64,000 bases of DNA from Fulvivirga ulvae (GTDB taxonomy: Bacteria > Bacteroidota > Bacteroidia > Cytophagales > Cyclobacteriaceae): the NCBI RefSeq assembly GCF_021389975.1, contig NZ_CP089981.1, positions 5,667,501-5,731,500 on the forward strand, written 5' to 3'. Of this stretch, positions 1-9,617 are shown one piece after another. Each line of letters starts with the position of its first letter. The stretch's first letter is position 1. A program made the translations under genes and the position numbers. The notes beneath the pieces are model-generated. The model searched no databases. It had not been told where the DNA came from and worked only from the letters and a program-made list of their open reading frames with translations.

Positions 1-2604
1 CAATACCAATAAGTCCAGGTGCCCGAATTTATCATCGCCAACAGCTCTTAGCTCTTTACCAATTTCATTTCTCAGCAATTCTAATGACTGGCGCATTTTC
101 CCGGCCTCAGGGGTAAGCCTTTTGTTCATGTTGTTAAACACATAAGCAAGCTCCGACTCTAGCCTGGGTATGTAATAGAGTTTTTTGTATTCGGCATTGG
201 CTGCTTTCTTATCTATGGTGTAAAACTGTTTTTCATATTCGTTATCCTTAAACTGGGTAACCATGGCAGCTTCAAAGGCCCAGCGGGATGCCATAATTTC
301 CCCTATCAAGGGTACCCCATCCATAGTGCTTACTCTTGGATTGAACTTGTCAAAGTTGATCACCACGCCGCTTAGTAAAAGCTGAGGGATCAGCAGTATA
401 GGTATTAGAATATAAATGGTAACGGCTGAATTGAACGAGGCAGAAACATTGAGACCTAGCATATTGGCAAAACAGGAACTACTGAATAATATCAGCCAAA
501 ACCTTAGGCCCATGCCTTCAATCTCAAGTATCCAGTCGCCAATTAGAATGAAAGAAGCCGTTTGAATGGCGCTGATAAGAAACAAAATGGCAATTTTAGA
601 TGCCAGGTAGCTACTTCGGCTCAGGTTGAGGAACCGTTCCCTTTTCCTGATCTTCCTGTCTCTGAAAATCTCTTCGGCACTTATGGTAAGCCCCATAAAC
701 AGGGCTACAATAATACTCATGAAAAAATAGACAGGAATATTGTCATTTTCAAAAAAAGAGTAAGACGCGTTGTCAGTTTCAAGAGTACCGTAATAACGCA
801 CAAGGAAAGCCATAAAAAATGCCAGTATTGGCGCCTGGAGGAAGTTAATTACCATATACTGGGTATTGGCAATCTTTGAAAGTACATCTCGCGTAAGGTA
901 AACCCCTAACTGGCGAAACCAGTTTGGTATTTCCTGCATTACCTTAATGCGCTCCTTTACATGCTTAATTTTAGGAAGCTTAATTTTCTCCCTGAAATAC
1001 TGGTACCATTGCCCGGGCGAAACTTTCCTGGTGGTTGTCAGGCGCCCGTATTCATTGACAATCTTAGTTTCGATTATGCCAAATATTTGCTCCGCATTGA
1101 TATTGCCACACTCCGGGCAGGCACTTTGGTTTTTATTGGCGGCATTGGTAATCTCCTTAAAATAGGTCACTGCTTCAACAGGGTTGCCATAATAGATCTG
1201 CAGACCGCCAACATCCAGTATGATCAGGCTGTCAAACATCTTAAAAATATCTGACGAAGGCTGGTGTATCACTACAAACACCATTTTGCCCCGTAAAGAA
1301 AGTTCCTTTAGCAGATCCATAATATTCTCGGAGTCCTGGGAGGACAGTCCCGACGTTGGCTCATCTACAAACAGCACACTGGGCTCTCGTAGTAGTTCCA
1401 GGCCTATGTTTACTCTTTTTCTCTGTCCGCCACTAATCGTTTTATCCAGAGGTGACCCCACTTTCAGGTTTTTTATGTCCATCAGGCCCAGGTTCATGAG
1501 TACTTTGTCAACAAGGTCTTCAGTTTCCTTCCGGGTGTACTGGCCAAAGCATAAGCGGGCGGAATAGTAAAGGTTTTCAAATACAGTAAGCTCTTCGATA
1601 AGCAGGTCGTCCTGAGGTATATAGCCTATGACACCTTCTACTTCTTCGGGGTGTTCGTAAATGTCTGTGCCATTAATCAGCACCCGGCCGCTGGAAGGCC
1701 GCTCAGAGCCATTGATCACGCTAAGCAAAGTAGATTTACCAGAGCCACTGGCACCCATTATGCCGATCAGCTTCCCTCCCTGCTCACTAATATTTACATT
1801 TTGCAGACCGGCACGACCACTTTTGAAGTGATAAAACAGGTGCTCTCCGCTAAATGTAATTTTGCTTTCAACCTGCCCCTGTAAAAACTCACTGACTACG
1901 TCGCTATAGTAAATGGTATCAATTTTATTTCCTCTTATAGTACTTCCTGTTGGAAAAATGTCGATTTTCCGGCTCTTCAAAGGAATACCGTTGAGTGTAA
2001 GTACAGATATACCGAGATACTTGATAAAGTAGGTCTCAATATTGGAAAGCCTTAAAATAGCAATCAGTCCTGTAAGGTTTTTAGCTACCAGCCTTGGGCC
2101 GTCAAATTCATATTCTCCGGAGCCTTCGTCAATGATAAGTACATCTTTCGATGCCAGCTCGTCGAGATCCTGCCCTGTAACAAACTTTCGCAACGCCACC
2201 ATATCCCGCCTGGATATCTTCAGGGCCTCGCCAATATAGAAAATGAGGTTCCCCTGCCGTTCGGAAATTTCATTATCTGCAAAAACAAGTTCTATGATCT
2301 TAATAACCAACACTACTTTCTGCTGCATGGTGAGTGCCCGGTTAACCTGTTTGCTTATAGCCATTATCCTACCCCAATCCCCGACAAATTCCAGGGTGTC
2401 ATCGTCCAGGTTCAGCCCTTCCCGTTGCTCCAGGTCATTTTCGCAGCAGAACTTATCAAACAGGTTTAAGTAAAAACCTATGGCTTCCTGATTAAGGTGT
2501 ACAGAAAGAAACTCTTTGATATTGGCACGCTCATCTTCTGTTACCCTCTCTTTGGCAACAATCGCAAATAACTGAATTATAGCTCTAAGAAGTTCCTCAC
2601 TCAT
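1..2604 (-). CDS. ABC-2 transporter: ATPase-permease fusion with N-terminal TerB-like and FHA-like regions (3' end outside window)
   Basis: A single open frame runs on the minus strand from an ATG at 2604 to the window edge, so the C-terminus is missing. Residues about 1-150 form an acidic helical region like TerB; about 165-260 look like an FHA-type beta domain (SNIETYFIKYLG, then TIRGNK). The nucleotide-binding domain follows: Walker A GASGSGKST near residue 282, signature ISGGQRKR near 400 and Walker B LFVDEPTSGL near 410. A lone CPECG knuckle separates it from several hydrophobic membrane segments of the ABC-2 type. ATPase before permease in one chain is the ABCG (White) order, normally a lipid or drug exporter half-transporter. 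Substrate unknown. The cytoplasmic N-terminal fusion suggests regulation by phosphopeptide binding or stress signalling, which is inference. The ABC assignment is firm; the N-terminal domain names are tentative. Confidence 0.88.
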   Translation of the reverse strand, partial: MSEELLRAIIQLFAIVAKERVTEDERANIKEFLSVHLNQEAIGFYLNLFDKFCCENDLEQREGLNLDDDTLEFVGDWGRIMAISKQVNRALTMQQKVVLVIKIIELVFADNEISERQGNLIFYIGEALKISRRDMVALRKFVTGQDLDELASKDVLIIDEGSGEYEFDGPRLVAKNLTGLIAILRLSNIETYFIKYLGISVLTLNGIPLKSRKIDIFPTGSTIRGNKIDTIYYSDVVSEFLQGQVESKITFSGEHLFYHFKSGRAGLQNVNISEQGGKLIGIMGASGSGKSTLLSVINGSERPSSGRVLINGTDIYEHPEEVEGVIGYIPQDDLLIEELTVFENLYYSARLCFGQYTRKETEDLVDKVLMNLGLMDIKNLKVGSPLDKTISGGQRKRVNIGLELLREPSVLFVDEPTSGLSSQDSENIMDLLKELSLRGKMVFVVIHQPSSDIFKMFDSLIILDVGGLQIYYGNPVEAVTYFKEITNAANKNQSACPECGNINAEQIFGIIETKIVNEYGRLTTTRKVSPGQWYQYFREKIKLPKIKHVKERIKVMQEIPNWFRQLGVYLTRDVLSKIANTQYMVINFLQAPILAFFMAFLVRYYGTLETDNASYSFFENDNIPVYFFMSIIVALFMGLTISAEEIFRDRKIRKRERFLNLSRSSYLASKIAILFLISAIQTASFILIGDWILEIEGMGLRFWLILFSSSCFANMLGLNVSASFNSAVTIYILIPILLIPQLLLSGVVINFDKFNPRVSTMDGVPLIGEIMASRWAFEAAMVTQFKDNEYEKQFYTIDKKAANAEYKKLYYIPRLESELAYVFNNMNKRLTPEAGKMRQSLELLRNEIGKELRAVGDDKFGHLDLLVL

Positions 2605-2701
2605 GTATGGGCGTCCTTCGTTTTAAAGTAAATGGTTAAATAATAAAAGGTTACTCTGCAAAGCAACAGTAACAGCAATTAAATTTAAAAAGCAGTGGCA
2701 A

Positions 2702-5293
2702 CTAATCCTGATTGCGTCTTACTTCCACACTTCTGAAAAGCAGATCGGCAGATTGCAGTATCTTATTTTTCAGGCTTGTGGGGTAATCATTGTGCTTATA
2801 CAAAAACTGCCTTACCTCATCGACCGCTTTCTCTGAACTATGTCCGCCCAGGGTATTGTTCAGCCAGCGCTTGGGGAAAAATATGTCCCCGGTCACTTGT
2901 ATCTCACGGAGTATTTCCAAACTGGGGGTAATGTATTTCACTGAGCTTTCTGACCTTAAGGGATGATGCAGATAATTAAGGGCCTCCAGCACCCAGGCTT
3001 CATTCTCTCTATTCCTGGGTTCTTTAAGTCCCTCAAAGAAAGTATCGCGCACAGTTTCATCTTCCGATAGCGCCGGCCTGATAAAATCAAACTTCCTTTT
3101 ACGGTCCGGATTAGTAATTCTTTCGCCTTGTTCCATAAGTATGCTCTGGTAGTCTTCAACTTCCCTCACTGCCAATTCATATGCCAGGCTGGTAAAGTCT
3201 CTTTCGGAAAGGGGTAATCCTTCAAGTGTCATTTCTTCGTTCCATATGTTTTTCAGTACCAGCACACCGTTTTCTGATATGGCTATGGATTTTAATGCAT
3301 TAAAATAGGTGGACTTTAAATTGGTGGATGGAGTATGCAACATCATATTAAGCAATATTCCTTCTAGCCGCGGAGCCAGTTTAACCCGGTTTTCATCTGA
3401 AATCATCTTCCAGTAAATGGTATAGATGATGCCGGTTATATATTCGGTGATCAGTGCTTCTTCTTCTCTTGGCAAACTCTCAATTGCCCTGTTTAGCAAT
3501 TTATCCGGTGTTATGTCACCTCTGAGCACGGCCTCATACAGGTTAATCCAGATTGCAGCTCTTAATACAGGATCAGTAAAGCCATCAACATTCCTGATCA
3601 GATACTCTTTAGAGTCTGCGTTCATCCTAAAATAGCCATATCCAAGCCCGCCTCCATTGGTAAAAAGATATTCGGGAAACGGATCTCCTTTAAAATCGGG
3701 CTTATCCCTGCTGGTAAGCAAGTTGGCAGCATGATAGCTAACAGAATCGGGATAGCCCAGTAATACTTCCAGGTCCTGCAGCCACCAGAGGTCGTCATCC
3801 ATTTCCATTTGATTATTGGCAGACCAGATGTTAAGTTTTGATATGGTTTTCTCATCCTTGGTCCCTATAATGTATTGTATTTCCGGCATTCCTGCCGCTT
3901 TCACCCAGTGTTCGTCCCATTTTTCCACATCAAACGGAGCATCTTTTGCCAGTATATTGATCAGCTCATCCCAGGTCGCATTTCCAAAGGCAAACTTCTC
4001 AAGGTATTCCTGAAGCCCCTGTTGAAACTTTTCCTGCCCCAGCCCCTCTTCCAGCATTCTCATTACTATGGGGGCTTTCTGATAGATAATGGATCCGTAT
4101 AAAGTGCCCGCATCCTTAAGGTTATCAAGAGGTTGCTGTATCGGATGGGTGCCAAGTGTGCGGTCTACACTGTAAGCATTCGGATAGTGTGCTGTGAGGA
4201 ACTGGAGGTCATGATTTACCTGGGGAAAGCCCGGGTTTACTATTTTGGAAGCCATCAGATTGGCAAACACTTCCTTGAGCCATACATCATTGAACCACTT
4301 CATGGTAACAAGGTCTCCAAACCACATATGTGCTGTTTCATGGGCGATAAGCCGGCCGCGACTAAGTTGCTGATTCAGTGTTGAGGACTGATCAAGCAAC
4401 AGTGCTGAGGCATTGTACAAAACGGCACCCGGATGCTCCATACCTCCATATTGGAAAGAAGGTATAAGTATAAAATCAAATTTCTCAAATGGCATATCTA
4501 TACCTGTATAGCTCTCCATCCACTCCAATGATTTTACATGCCAGTCAAATATAGCCTCAGTGTTATTAGAAAGCTTAACTGAATCTGTCTCCCGGTGATA
4601 CATGTTAAGTTTTCTTCCATTTATATTTTTGGAAACGACTTTAAAGTCACCCACTACAAATGAGAACAGGTAACTACTAATAACAGGTGTTTCCTTGAAT
4701 ATATAAGTGGTTTTCGCCCCGGTATTATCCTTGGAAATGATGCTGCCATTAGCCACAGCTTTCCATTTTGAAGGAATAGTTAAAGACAACTTATACCTGG
4801 CTTTTAGGTCAGGCTGATCAAACAGAGGAAAACAGGTAGAGGCACGGTCAGGTACGAAAAGCGTGTAGAGATAATCTTCATAGCGATTCAGGGATTGCTC
4901 GCCGGCATCAAATTGTATATCAATGATATTACTTTTTTTTAATAAGCCAGCCGGCACTACAATATGCTCCTCTTCCCACTGAACATCGACAGGGCTGCCA
5001 TTTACATCTATGGCCTTTAGTTTTTCCGGGTCGGCGTTGAAATCCAGAAGCAGGTCATCCTTGTCTTCCTTTAGATCGAAGGTTATCCTTGCCGTACTAT
5101 GAATAGGGTCATTCTGGTCATGAGGAATATCAAAATGCAGCTCATAGGTAATATTATCAATTACTGATTTTCTAACATTGGCCAGTTGTTCTGAAATACC
5201 GGGAGCTAACAGGTTATCGCCTTTTTCAGAACATGAAACGTGCAATAAAATGATTATTAAAAGGGTAAATAATCTAAAACGGCAGTGTGTCAT
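2702..5293 (-). CDS. M1 family zinc aminopeptidase, lipoprotein
   Basis: The protein cleaves N-terminal residues from peptides, probably in the periplasm. Counting from an upstream ATG at 5329, the zinc motif HETAH is at 330-334 and the third ligand Glu at 353, the exact HExxH-x18-E spacing of M1 peptidases. The substrate-anchoring GxMEN motif appears as GGMEH (295-299), an Asn-to-His variation. I chose the ATG at 5293 because it gives a compact signal peptide (MTHCRFR, hydrophobic run, lipobox LHVSC); the upstream Met would add 12 residues before the charged n-region. A long helical C-terminal region follows, as in ERAP-like members. Diverges from the BrkB-family gene at 5465. Length is normal for the family. 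Confidence 0.92.
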   Translation of the reverse strand: MTHCRFRLFTLLIIILLHVSCSEKGDNLLAPGISEQLANVRKSVIDNITYELHFDIPHDQNDPIHSTARITFDLKEDKDDLLLDFNADPEKLKAIDVNGSPVDVQWEEEHIVVPAGLLKKSNIIDIQFDAGEQSLNRYEDYLYTLFVPDRASTCFPLFDQPDLKARYKLSLTIPSKWKAVANGSIISKDNTGAKTTYIFKETPVISSYLFSFVVGDFKVVSKNINGRKLNMYHRETDSVKLSNNTEAIFDWHVKSLEWMESYTGIDMPFEKFDFILIPSFQYGGMEHPGAVLYNASALLLDQSSTLNQQLSRGRLIAHETAHMWFGDLVTMKWFNDVWLKEVFANLMASKIVNPGFPQVNHDLQFLTAHYPNAYSVDRTLGTHPIQQPLDNLKDAGTLYGSIIYQKAPIVMRMLEEGLGQEKFQQGLQEYLEKFAFGNATWDELINILAKDAPFDVEKWDEHWVKAAGMPEIQYIIGTKDEKTISKLNIWSANNQMEMDDDLWWLQDLEVLLGYPDSVSYHAANLLTSRDKPDFKGDPFPEYLFTNGGGLGYGYFRMNADSKEYLIRNVDGFTDPVLRAAIWINLYEAVLRGDITPDKLLNRAIESLPREEEALITEYITGIIYTIYWKMISDENRVKLAPRLEGILLNMMLHTPSTNLKSTYFNALKSIAISENGVLVLKNIWNEEMTLEGLPLSERDFTSLAYELAVREVEDYQSILMEQGERITNPDRKRKFDFIRPALSEDETVRDTFFEGLKEPRNRENEAWVLEALNYLHHPLRSESSVKYITPSLEILREIQVTGDIFFPKRWLNNTLGGHSSEKAVDEVRQFLYKHNDYPTSLKNKILQSADLLFRSVEVRRNQD

Positions 5294-5464
5294 ACCATAA
5301 ACATAAAAAATAAATTCAATACTTTGCATTTATTTAAATCGCCTTTAATATTTAAATTAATATGGTCATCATGGCTTACTCCGGCAGCATGGTACAGGCT
5401 GAACCTGCAGCTATGTATATTGTTAAAAAGATGAATATCGTATAAAATATTCAACTTAATCGTT

Positions 5465-6361
5465 ATGCACATCAAGAAATTCGGGAAGATCTTAATTGAC
5501 TCATTCAGTTTATTGAAGGTCAATCAGCCCTTGTTACTGGGAGCTTCCACGGCCTTTTTTACATTGTTCTCGCTTGCTCCTATTATTATAATTATCATCA
5601 ATATTCTCAGTCTCTATTTTCAGCAGGAGGAAATATCAGACCAGCTCTATGACCGTATCGAAATGCAATTTGGAGATGGCGCTGCTGAGGAGATCAGAAA
5701 TATTGTGAACAACTTCAGGGATCAGGCCAGTAGCATATGGATCACCATCGGAGGAAGTGTATTTCTAATCTTTGTATCCACCACATTATTCCATGTGATC
5801 AGGCAGGCATTTAATCATATCTGGAATATCCGGATAAAGAAAACACATAATTTTATTTATACCCTGAAACAACGCACCCAATCTCTGTTAATCATATTTG
5901 CCGGCGGATTACTTTTCGTCGCTTCACTCTTTGCGGATACTGCCGTTGCTGTATTAAAAAGCTATCTGGACGAGCTTATCCCCTCTGTAGATGCCTTGCT
6001 GATCCAGGGAGTGAGTATTATACTGTCACTTTTGGTAGTTACTCTCTGGTTTACTATTCTGCTTAAATATCTTCCTGATGCCAAATTAAAAGGAAAAGAT
6101 GCCCTGGTCGGTGGTTTCTTTACTGCGATTCTCTTCAACATCGGTAAGTACGTTTTAGGCAGATTTTTAATTACAGATAACCTCAACGACATTTTCGGAA
6201 CTTCCGCTTCCATTATGCTGCTTTTGCTATTCATTTTTTACTCTTCACTAATCATGTATTATGGTGCTGCTTTCACCAGAACATACGCCAGGGCCGTGGG
6301 TTCTGATATAAAGCCCAAAAAGAATGCAGAACAATATACTGTTTCGGTGGTCAGAGAATAA
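5465..6361 (+). CDS. YihY/BrkB family integral membrane protein
   Basis: The 298-residue protein has about six hydrophobic segments and family features: an N-terminal LLGASTAFFTLFSLAPIIII segment, a central SLADTAVAVLKSYL-like stretch and the C-terminal GTSASIMLLLLFIFYSS segment followed by YGAAFTRTYA. This family (once called ribonuclease BN in error) is widespread; its transport role is not settled. It starts 136 bp from the divergent aminopeptidase gene, so the two may share a promoter region. No odd features. The product name is secure, the function is not. Confidence 0.88.
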   Translation: MHIKKFGKILIDSFSLLKVNQPLLLGASTAFFTLFSLAPIIIIIINILSLYFQQEEISDQLYDRIEMQFGDGAAEEIRNIVNNFRDQASSIWITIGGSVFLIFVSTTLFHVIRQAFNHIWNIRIKKTHNFIYTLKQRTQSLLIIFAGGLLFVASLFADTAVAVLKSYLDELIPSVDALLIQGVSIILSLLVVTLWFTILLKYLPDAKLKGKDALVGGFFTAILFNIGKYVLGRFLITDNLNDIFGTSASIMLLLLFIFYSSLIMYYGAAFTRTYARAVGSDIKPKKNAEQYTVSVVRE

Positions 6362-6432
6362 TTAACTTTGTCAACCCACCGACATGAAGAGCTTAAATGC
6401 TTTTACTAATTTTGACAATTAAATTCCCGATT

Positions 6433-7242
6433 ATGAAATATAAACTATTGATAATACTCGTTGTAATGGTCTCCTGCGGGAAACAGTCATCGCAGGAAAA
6501 CACTGACTCTACTGATATTTCGACTGAAGAAGAAGTTGTATCATACCCCACATTACTTCAAAATGCACTGAAATCTCACGGTGGACTACAGCAATGGCAG
6601 GCTTTCAACAGTCTGCAGTATGATGTGAAAACCACGCTTGGAAGTGAAAAAACAGAAACTCAGCTAATTGACCTCAAGTCAAGAAAAGTGCTGATTACGG
6701 GTAGCAACTATACTTTAGGTATGGATGGCAGCAATGTTTGGGTGTCTCCCGATAAGGCGACTTTTGGTGATATGCCTCCCAGGTTTTATCATAATCTTAT
6801 TTTTTACTTTTTTGCTGTCCCATTTGTATTGTCAGATCCAGGCATTCAGTACGAGGACCTGGGAGAAAGATCAGTTGCAGGCCAAAACTACAGGGCATTG
6901 AAAATCTCTTTTAAAGAAGGCGTAGGCGACGCAGACGATGATCTGTACATAGCTCATTTCAACCCCGACACTTACCAGCTGGAACTTCTGCTTTACACCG
7001 TAACTTATTTTAGCGGGGAAAAGCATGAAAATTACAATGCACTCCGGTATACTGACTGGCAGAAAGTAAATGGATTGCTGGTGCCTGCTGTTATGGAGGG
7101 CTATAAATTCCAATCCGACAGTATAGGTGAACTAAGGTACAGGGCAGAGTTCTCAAATGTAGTATTTTCTGAGGAAGTACCTGACCAGGCTTTATTTGAT
7201 ATGCCTGAAAATGCGGAGATAGACAGTCTAAAGACGCCATAA
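6433..7242 (+). CDS. Lipoprotein, DUF6503-like
   Basis: Start placed at 6433, since MKYKLLIILVVMVSC is a typical lipoprotein signal with the acylated Cys at residue 15; an ATG at 6397 would add a second hydrophobic stretch. The mature part begins with a linker rich in Ser, Thr and Glu, then LLQNALKSHGG and a beta-rich domain of alternating hydrophobic strands, resembling LolA/LppX-like outer-membrane carrier folds. The LKSHGGLQQW opening resembles Bacteroidota proteins grouped as DUF6503; that assignment is from memory of the pattern and is not proven. Convergent with bshB1, from which it is separated by a strong bidirectional terminator. Confidence 0.75.
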   Translation: MKYKLLIILVVMVSCGKQSSQENTDSTDISTEEEVVSYPTLLQNALKSHGGLQQWQAFNSLQYDVKTTLGSEKTETQLIDLKSRKVLITGSNYTLGMDGSNVWVSPDKATFGDMPPRFYHNLIFYFFAVPFVLSDPGIQYEDLGERSVAGQNYRALKISFKEGVGDADDDLYIAHFNPDTYQLELLLYTVTYFSGEKHENYNALRYTDWQKVNGLLVPAVMEGYKFQSDSIGELRYRAEFSNVVFSEEVPDQALFDMPENAEIDSLKTP

Positions 7243-7260
7243 AATAGCTTTCCGAAAACG

Positions 7261-7302
7261 AAAAATGCCGGAACAGTCTATGGCCTGTACTCCGGCATTT
7301 TT
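7261..7302. terminator. Bidirectional intrinsic terminator between convergent genes
   Basis: Perfect 12-bp arms AAAAATGCCGGA (7261-7272) and TCCGGCATTTTT (7291-7302) give a GC-cored stem whose A/T ends act as a U-run on either strand. A second small stem ACAG/CTGT lies inside the loop. It sits between the lipoprotein gene ending at 7242 and the convergent deacetylase ending at 7337. Confidence 0.9.
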
Positions 7303-7336
7303 GTTATTGCCATTATTTTAAAGAGCAGTGCCTATT

Positions 7337-8056
7337 CTACAGCAGGCTGGTAATATCTTCGATGCCCATAGTTCTGTTTATGGTGAAGCCTTCTGCATAT
7401 TCAACGCCAATTCTGTGACCAAATTCCTTAGCCCGGGCTTCAAGCATTTTCATAAATTCCGGGTTAGAAATAAACGTTTCAGGTTCGCTACTTCCAGGAT
7501 CGTGAAACTGCGATTTAAACGCTTTTATAGCCTGCATTTTAACAGACCAATACTTGCTGATATCCACTACAAAATCAGGCCCGATAAAGTTGCTTTGAAT
7601 ATAGTGGTACACCACTCTGGGACGCCACGGCGCTAACTCCTCTCCTTCTTCATCTTCTAGCTCAACCCTCTTTAAACCAGCCAAAAAGCAAGCATCAACA
7701 GCAAGCTTTGCTGCCTTTCCATGGTCAGGGTGGCGGTCGGTAATTGCATTGGCCAAAACTATGTCCGGCTGATACTTACGTACAGCACGGGCTACTTCCA
7801 ACTGATGTTTTCTGTCATTTTCAAAAAAAACATCTTCAAACCCTAAATTCTCCCTTATTGAAAGCTGCTGTATTTTCGCAGACTCCCTGGCCTCATGGTC
7901 TCTGATCTCTGCAGTGCCTCTTGTGCCCATCTCCCCCCGTGTAAAATCTACAACACCTACCTTGTATCCCATTGCAATATGTGCTGCCAAAGTACCAGCA
8001 CAGCTTAGCTCCGTATCATCAGGATGTGCTGCAAATGCTAAAATATCAAGCTTCAT
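7337..8056 (-). CDS. bshB1: Bacillithiol biosynthesis deacetylase BshB1 (LmbE/PIG-L family)
   Basis: Zinc-dependent deacetylase expected to remove the acetyl group from GlcNAc-malate in bacillithiol synthesis. It opens with MKLDILAFAAHPDDTELSCA, carrying the AHPDD metal-binding motif; HPDHG later supplies the third ligand, and the family GEMGTRGT motif is present. Start taken at the ATG 8056, which places the first beta strand at the N-terminus; an upstream in-frame ATG at 8095 adds 13 hydrophobic residues. Length of about 239 aa matches BshB1. No other bsh gene is in the window. A broader LmbE-family sugar deacetylase is the alternative. Confidence 0.88.
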   Translation of the reverse strand: MKLDILAFAAHPDDTELSCAGTLAAHIAMGYKVGVVDFTRGEMGTRGTAEIRDHEARESAKIQQLSIRENLGFEDVFFENDRKHQLEVARAVRKYQPDIVLANAITDRHPDHGKAAKLAVDACFLAGLKRVELEDEEGEELAPWRPRVVYHYIQSNFIGPDFVVDISKYWSVKMQAIKAFKSQFHDPGSSEPETFISNPEFMKMLEARAKEFGHRIGVEYAEGFTINRTMGIEDITSLL

Positions 8057-8163
8057 AAATACCAATATTTGAAAAATATCGGCTAAACTAACCAAAAAAA
8101 CATCAATAAGGCACCTTGATCCTGATATTCAGCGTTTAAACTTTGTCTTTTAATCTAAAAGCA

Positions 8164-8231
8164 CAAAAAAAGGCTGCCTCAAAAACCGTTTCCAACTTCG
8201 CTGTCAATCTCAGGATTTCTGAAGCAACCTT
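8164..8231 (-). terminator. Intrinsic terminator downstream of the 8265-8681 gene
   Basis: Read on the minus strand, the 16 bases complementary to 8216-8231 pair fully with those complementary to 8170-8185 (about four G-U or wobble positions), followed by a run of seven T residues. Position and orientation fit termination of the small lipoprotein gene. Confidence 0.8.
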
Positions 8232-8264
8232 CTCAAAGGTCAAACTCAAACAAAACACAAATAC

Positions 8265-8681
8265 CTATCTCCAGGCCACGCTATGGCAGTGGTCTGTTAT
8301 ATCACGATATGCCAGATAATCATGGACATAGTAAGATAATTCTAACCTGTTGCCTGATACACTACCCTCACCTTCTATATGAAAACCACCCACATCCTGC
8401 GAGGGAATATACAAGTAGTTACCTTCAACATCGGCTATCACATCGATATCTGCACCGTAAAAATTTCTTAGTATTACCGAATACGGTTCGCCATGCAATG
8501 CAACAATATCAATATGATAATAGCTATAGGCATCAAAAGTCTCACTGTATTCTTCCACTTCAAACACTCCAAGGAACCGGTCCCTTACGTCAACATGTAC
8601 ATGCGGTTCTTCGACTACCGTAAGATGACAGGAAGAAAGAACGAGTAATATTATAAATGAGAGTAGTATTTGTTTTTTCAT
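8265..8681 (-). CDS. Small lipoprotein, function unknown
   Basis: The 138-residue protein begins MKKQILLSFIILLVLSSC, a clear signal with lipobox LSSC and acylated Cys18. The mature domain is short, acidic and beta-rich, with many Tyr, Val and Ile residues and several histidines (EPHVHVDVRD, DITDHCH). I do not recognise a family. It has its own terminator and is probably monocistronic. Confidence 0.72.
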   Translation of the reverse strand: MKKQILLSFIILLVLSSCHLTVVEEPHVHVDVRDRFLGVFEVEEYSETFDAYSYYHIDIVALHGEPYSVILRNFYGADIDVIADVEGNYLYIPSQDVGGFHIEGEGSVSGNRLELSYYVHDYLAYRDITDHCHSVAWR

Positions 8682-8797
8682 AGCCGTAAGTTTTAGTTTT
8701 CATTAAGGGGAGAAACAATTATGAGGCCAAAACCAAAAACAAAACACAACCATCTGATTTACAGTGCATTGAAATTTACTTTTTCCAAAAATCAGAT

Positions 8798-9283
8798 TTA
8801 GAGTTTTCCGTAAATCTTATCATTTAAAAGGAAGTCTCCTGTCTCAGTAACTTCTATTGTTATTCGCGAGTGCAGGTTTCTTTCCTTATCGAAGAAGTAT
8901 ACGTAATAAAGGTGGGGTACCAGTTTCTCCTTTAGGTCTTCAGCAAATCCGAGTTCCACATCAAACTCCATAGGTAACTTCATTTTTCTACTGTAAACCT
9001 GATTTCCCTGGTTGTTAACCACTTTAACCCGAAAGTCATTTTCACTCAGGCCGAGTAAAGATATTTTAATAGAAACATATGGAAGCATGTCACTGGACTT
9101 GTCATAGTATTCGGTATACGAAATTTCACCATGGGGTGGCGCCGGCTTTGTTTTGAAATTATAATCGAGTTCGAAATTATAAGTGGAGTCTGACCTGAAC
9201 GGCACAATATCCTGCGCACGGAGTGCCGAGGACATCACAAAAAAACACATAAAACCTAATATAGGTCTAAAACATTTTGCCAT
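8798..9283 (-). CDS. Secreted protein, function unknown
   Basis: I start at the ATG 9283, giving MAKCFRPILGFMCFFVMSSALRAQ, a good Sec signal peptide ending in an ALRAQ cleavage site; an upstream ATG at 9325 would extend the n-region. The mature domain (about 135 residues) is beta-rich, with a segment VKVVNNQGNQVYSRKMKLP that resembles the beta-sandwich of T9SS-type sorting domains, but the end lacks the usual Lys-rich tail. Unknown function. Confidence 0.65.
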   Translation of the reverse strand: MAKCFRPILGFMCFFVMSSALRAQDIVPFRSDSTYNFELDYNFKTKPAPPHGEISYTEYYDKSSDMLPYVSIKISLLGLSENDFRVKVVNNQGNQVYSRKMKLPMEFDVELGFAEDLKEKLVPHLYYVYFFDKERNLHSRITIEVTETGDFLLNDKIYGKL

Positions 9284-9503
9284 ACTGTCAATATAAACAA
9301 ATAAATTCTGCTTTAAAATCCGCAACGGAAGGATATCTTACTCACTCTACTTCCCGGCCTTGCAAAAATGATTTTTATCATAAGAACAAGTGCTGTAAAA
9401 TCATTATATTATAGTAATGGCACCTGTAAATTGACATCTGACAAAACAACAACCGAATCATGTGCGTAGTGTATTGCTATTCAATTATAAAAATATATAG
9501 ATA

Positions 9504-9602
9504 ATGAAGCTGAACGAAGATATTGAGAAGCCCGGTAAAACTCTTCAAAAAGTTATTTGGGAAATTTCTTACCATAAGAAGGAAGAAGTATTAATTAAAT
9601 GA
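9504..9602 (+). CDS. Possible small ORF, 32 aa
   Basis: ATG at 9504 opens a 32-codon frame (begins MKLNEDIEKPGKTLQ) that ends TGA at 9602, 15 bases before the universal stress gene. It is lysine- and glutamate-rich with no hydrophobic segment. It may be an upstream leader ORF or simply an open frame by chance; nothing but position and reasonable composition supports it. The rest of the 9326-9617 gap is AT-rich with no strong hairpin. Confidence 0.25.
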   Translation: MKLNEDIEKPGKTLQKVIWEISYHKKEEVLIK

Positions 9603-9617
9603 TTAGATCTTAAAACC

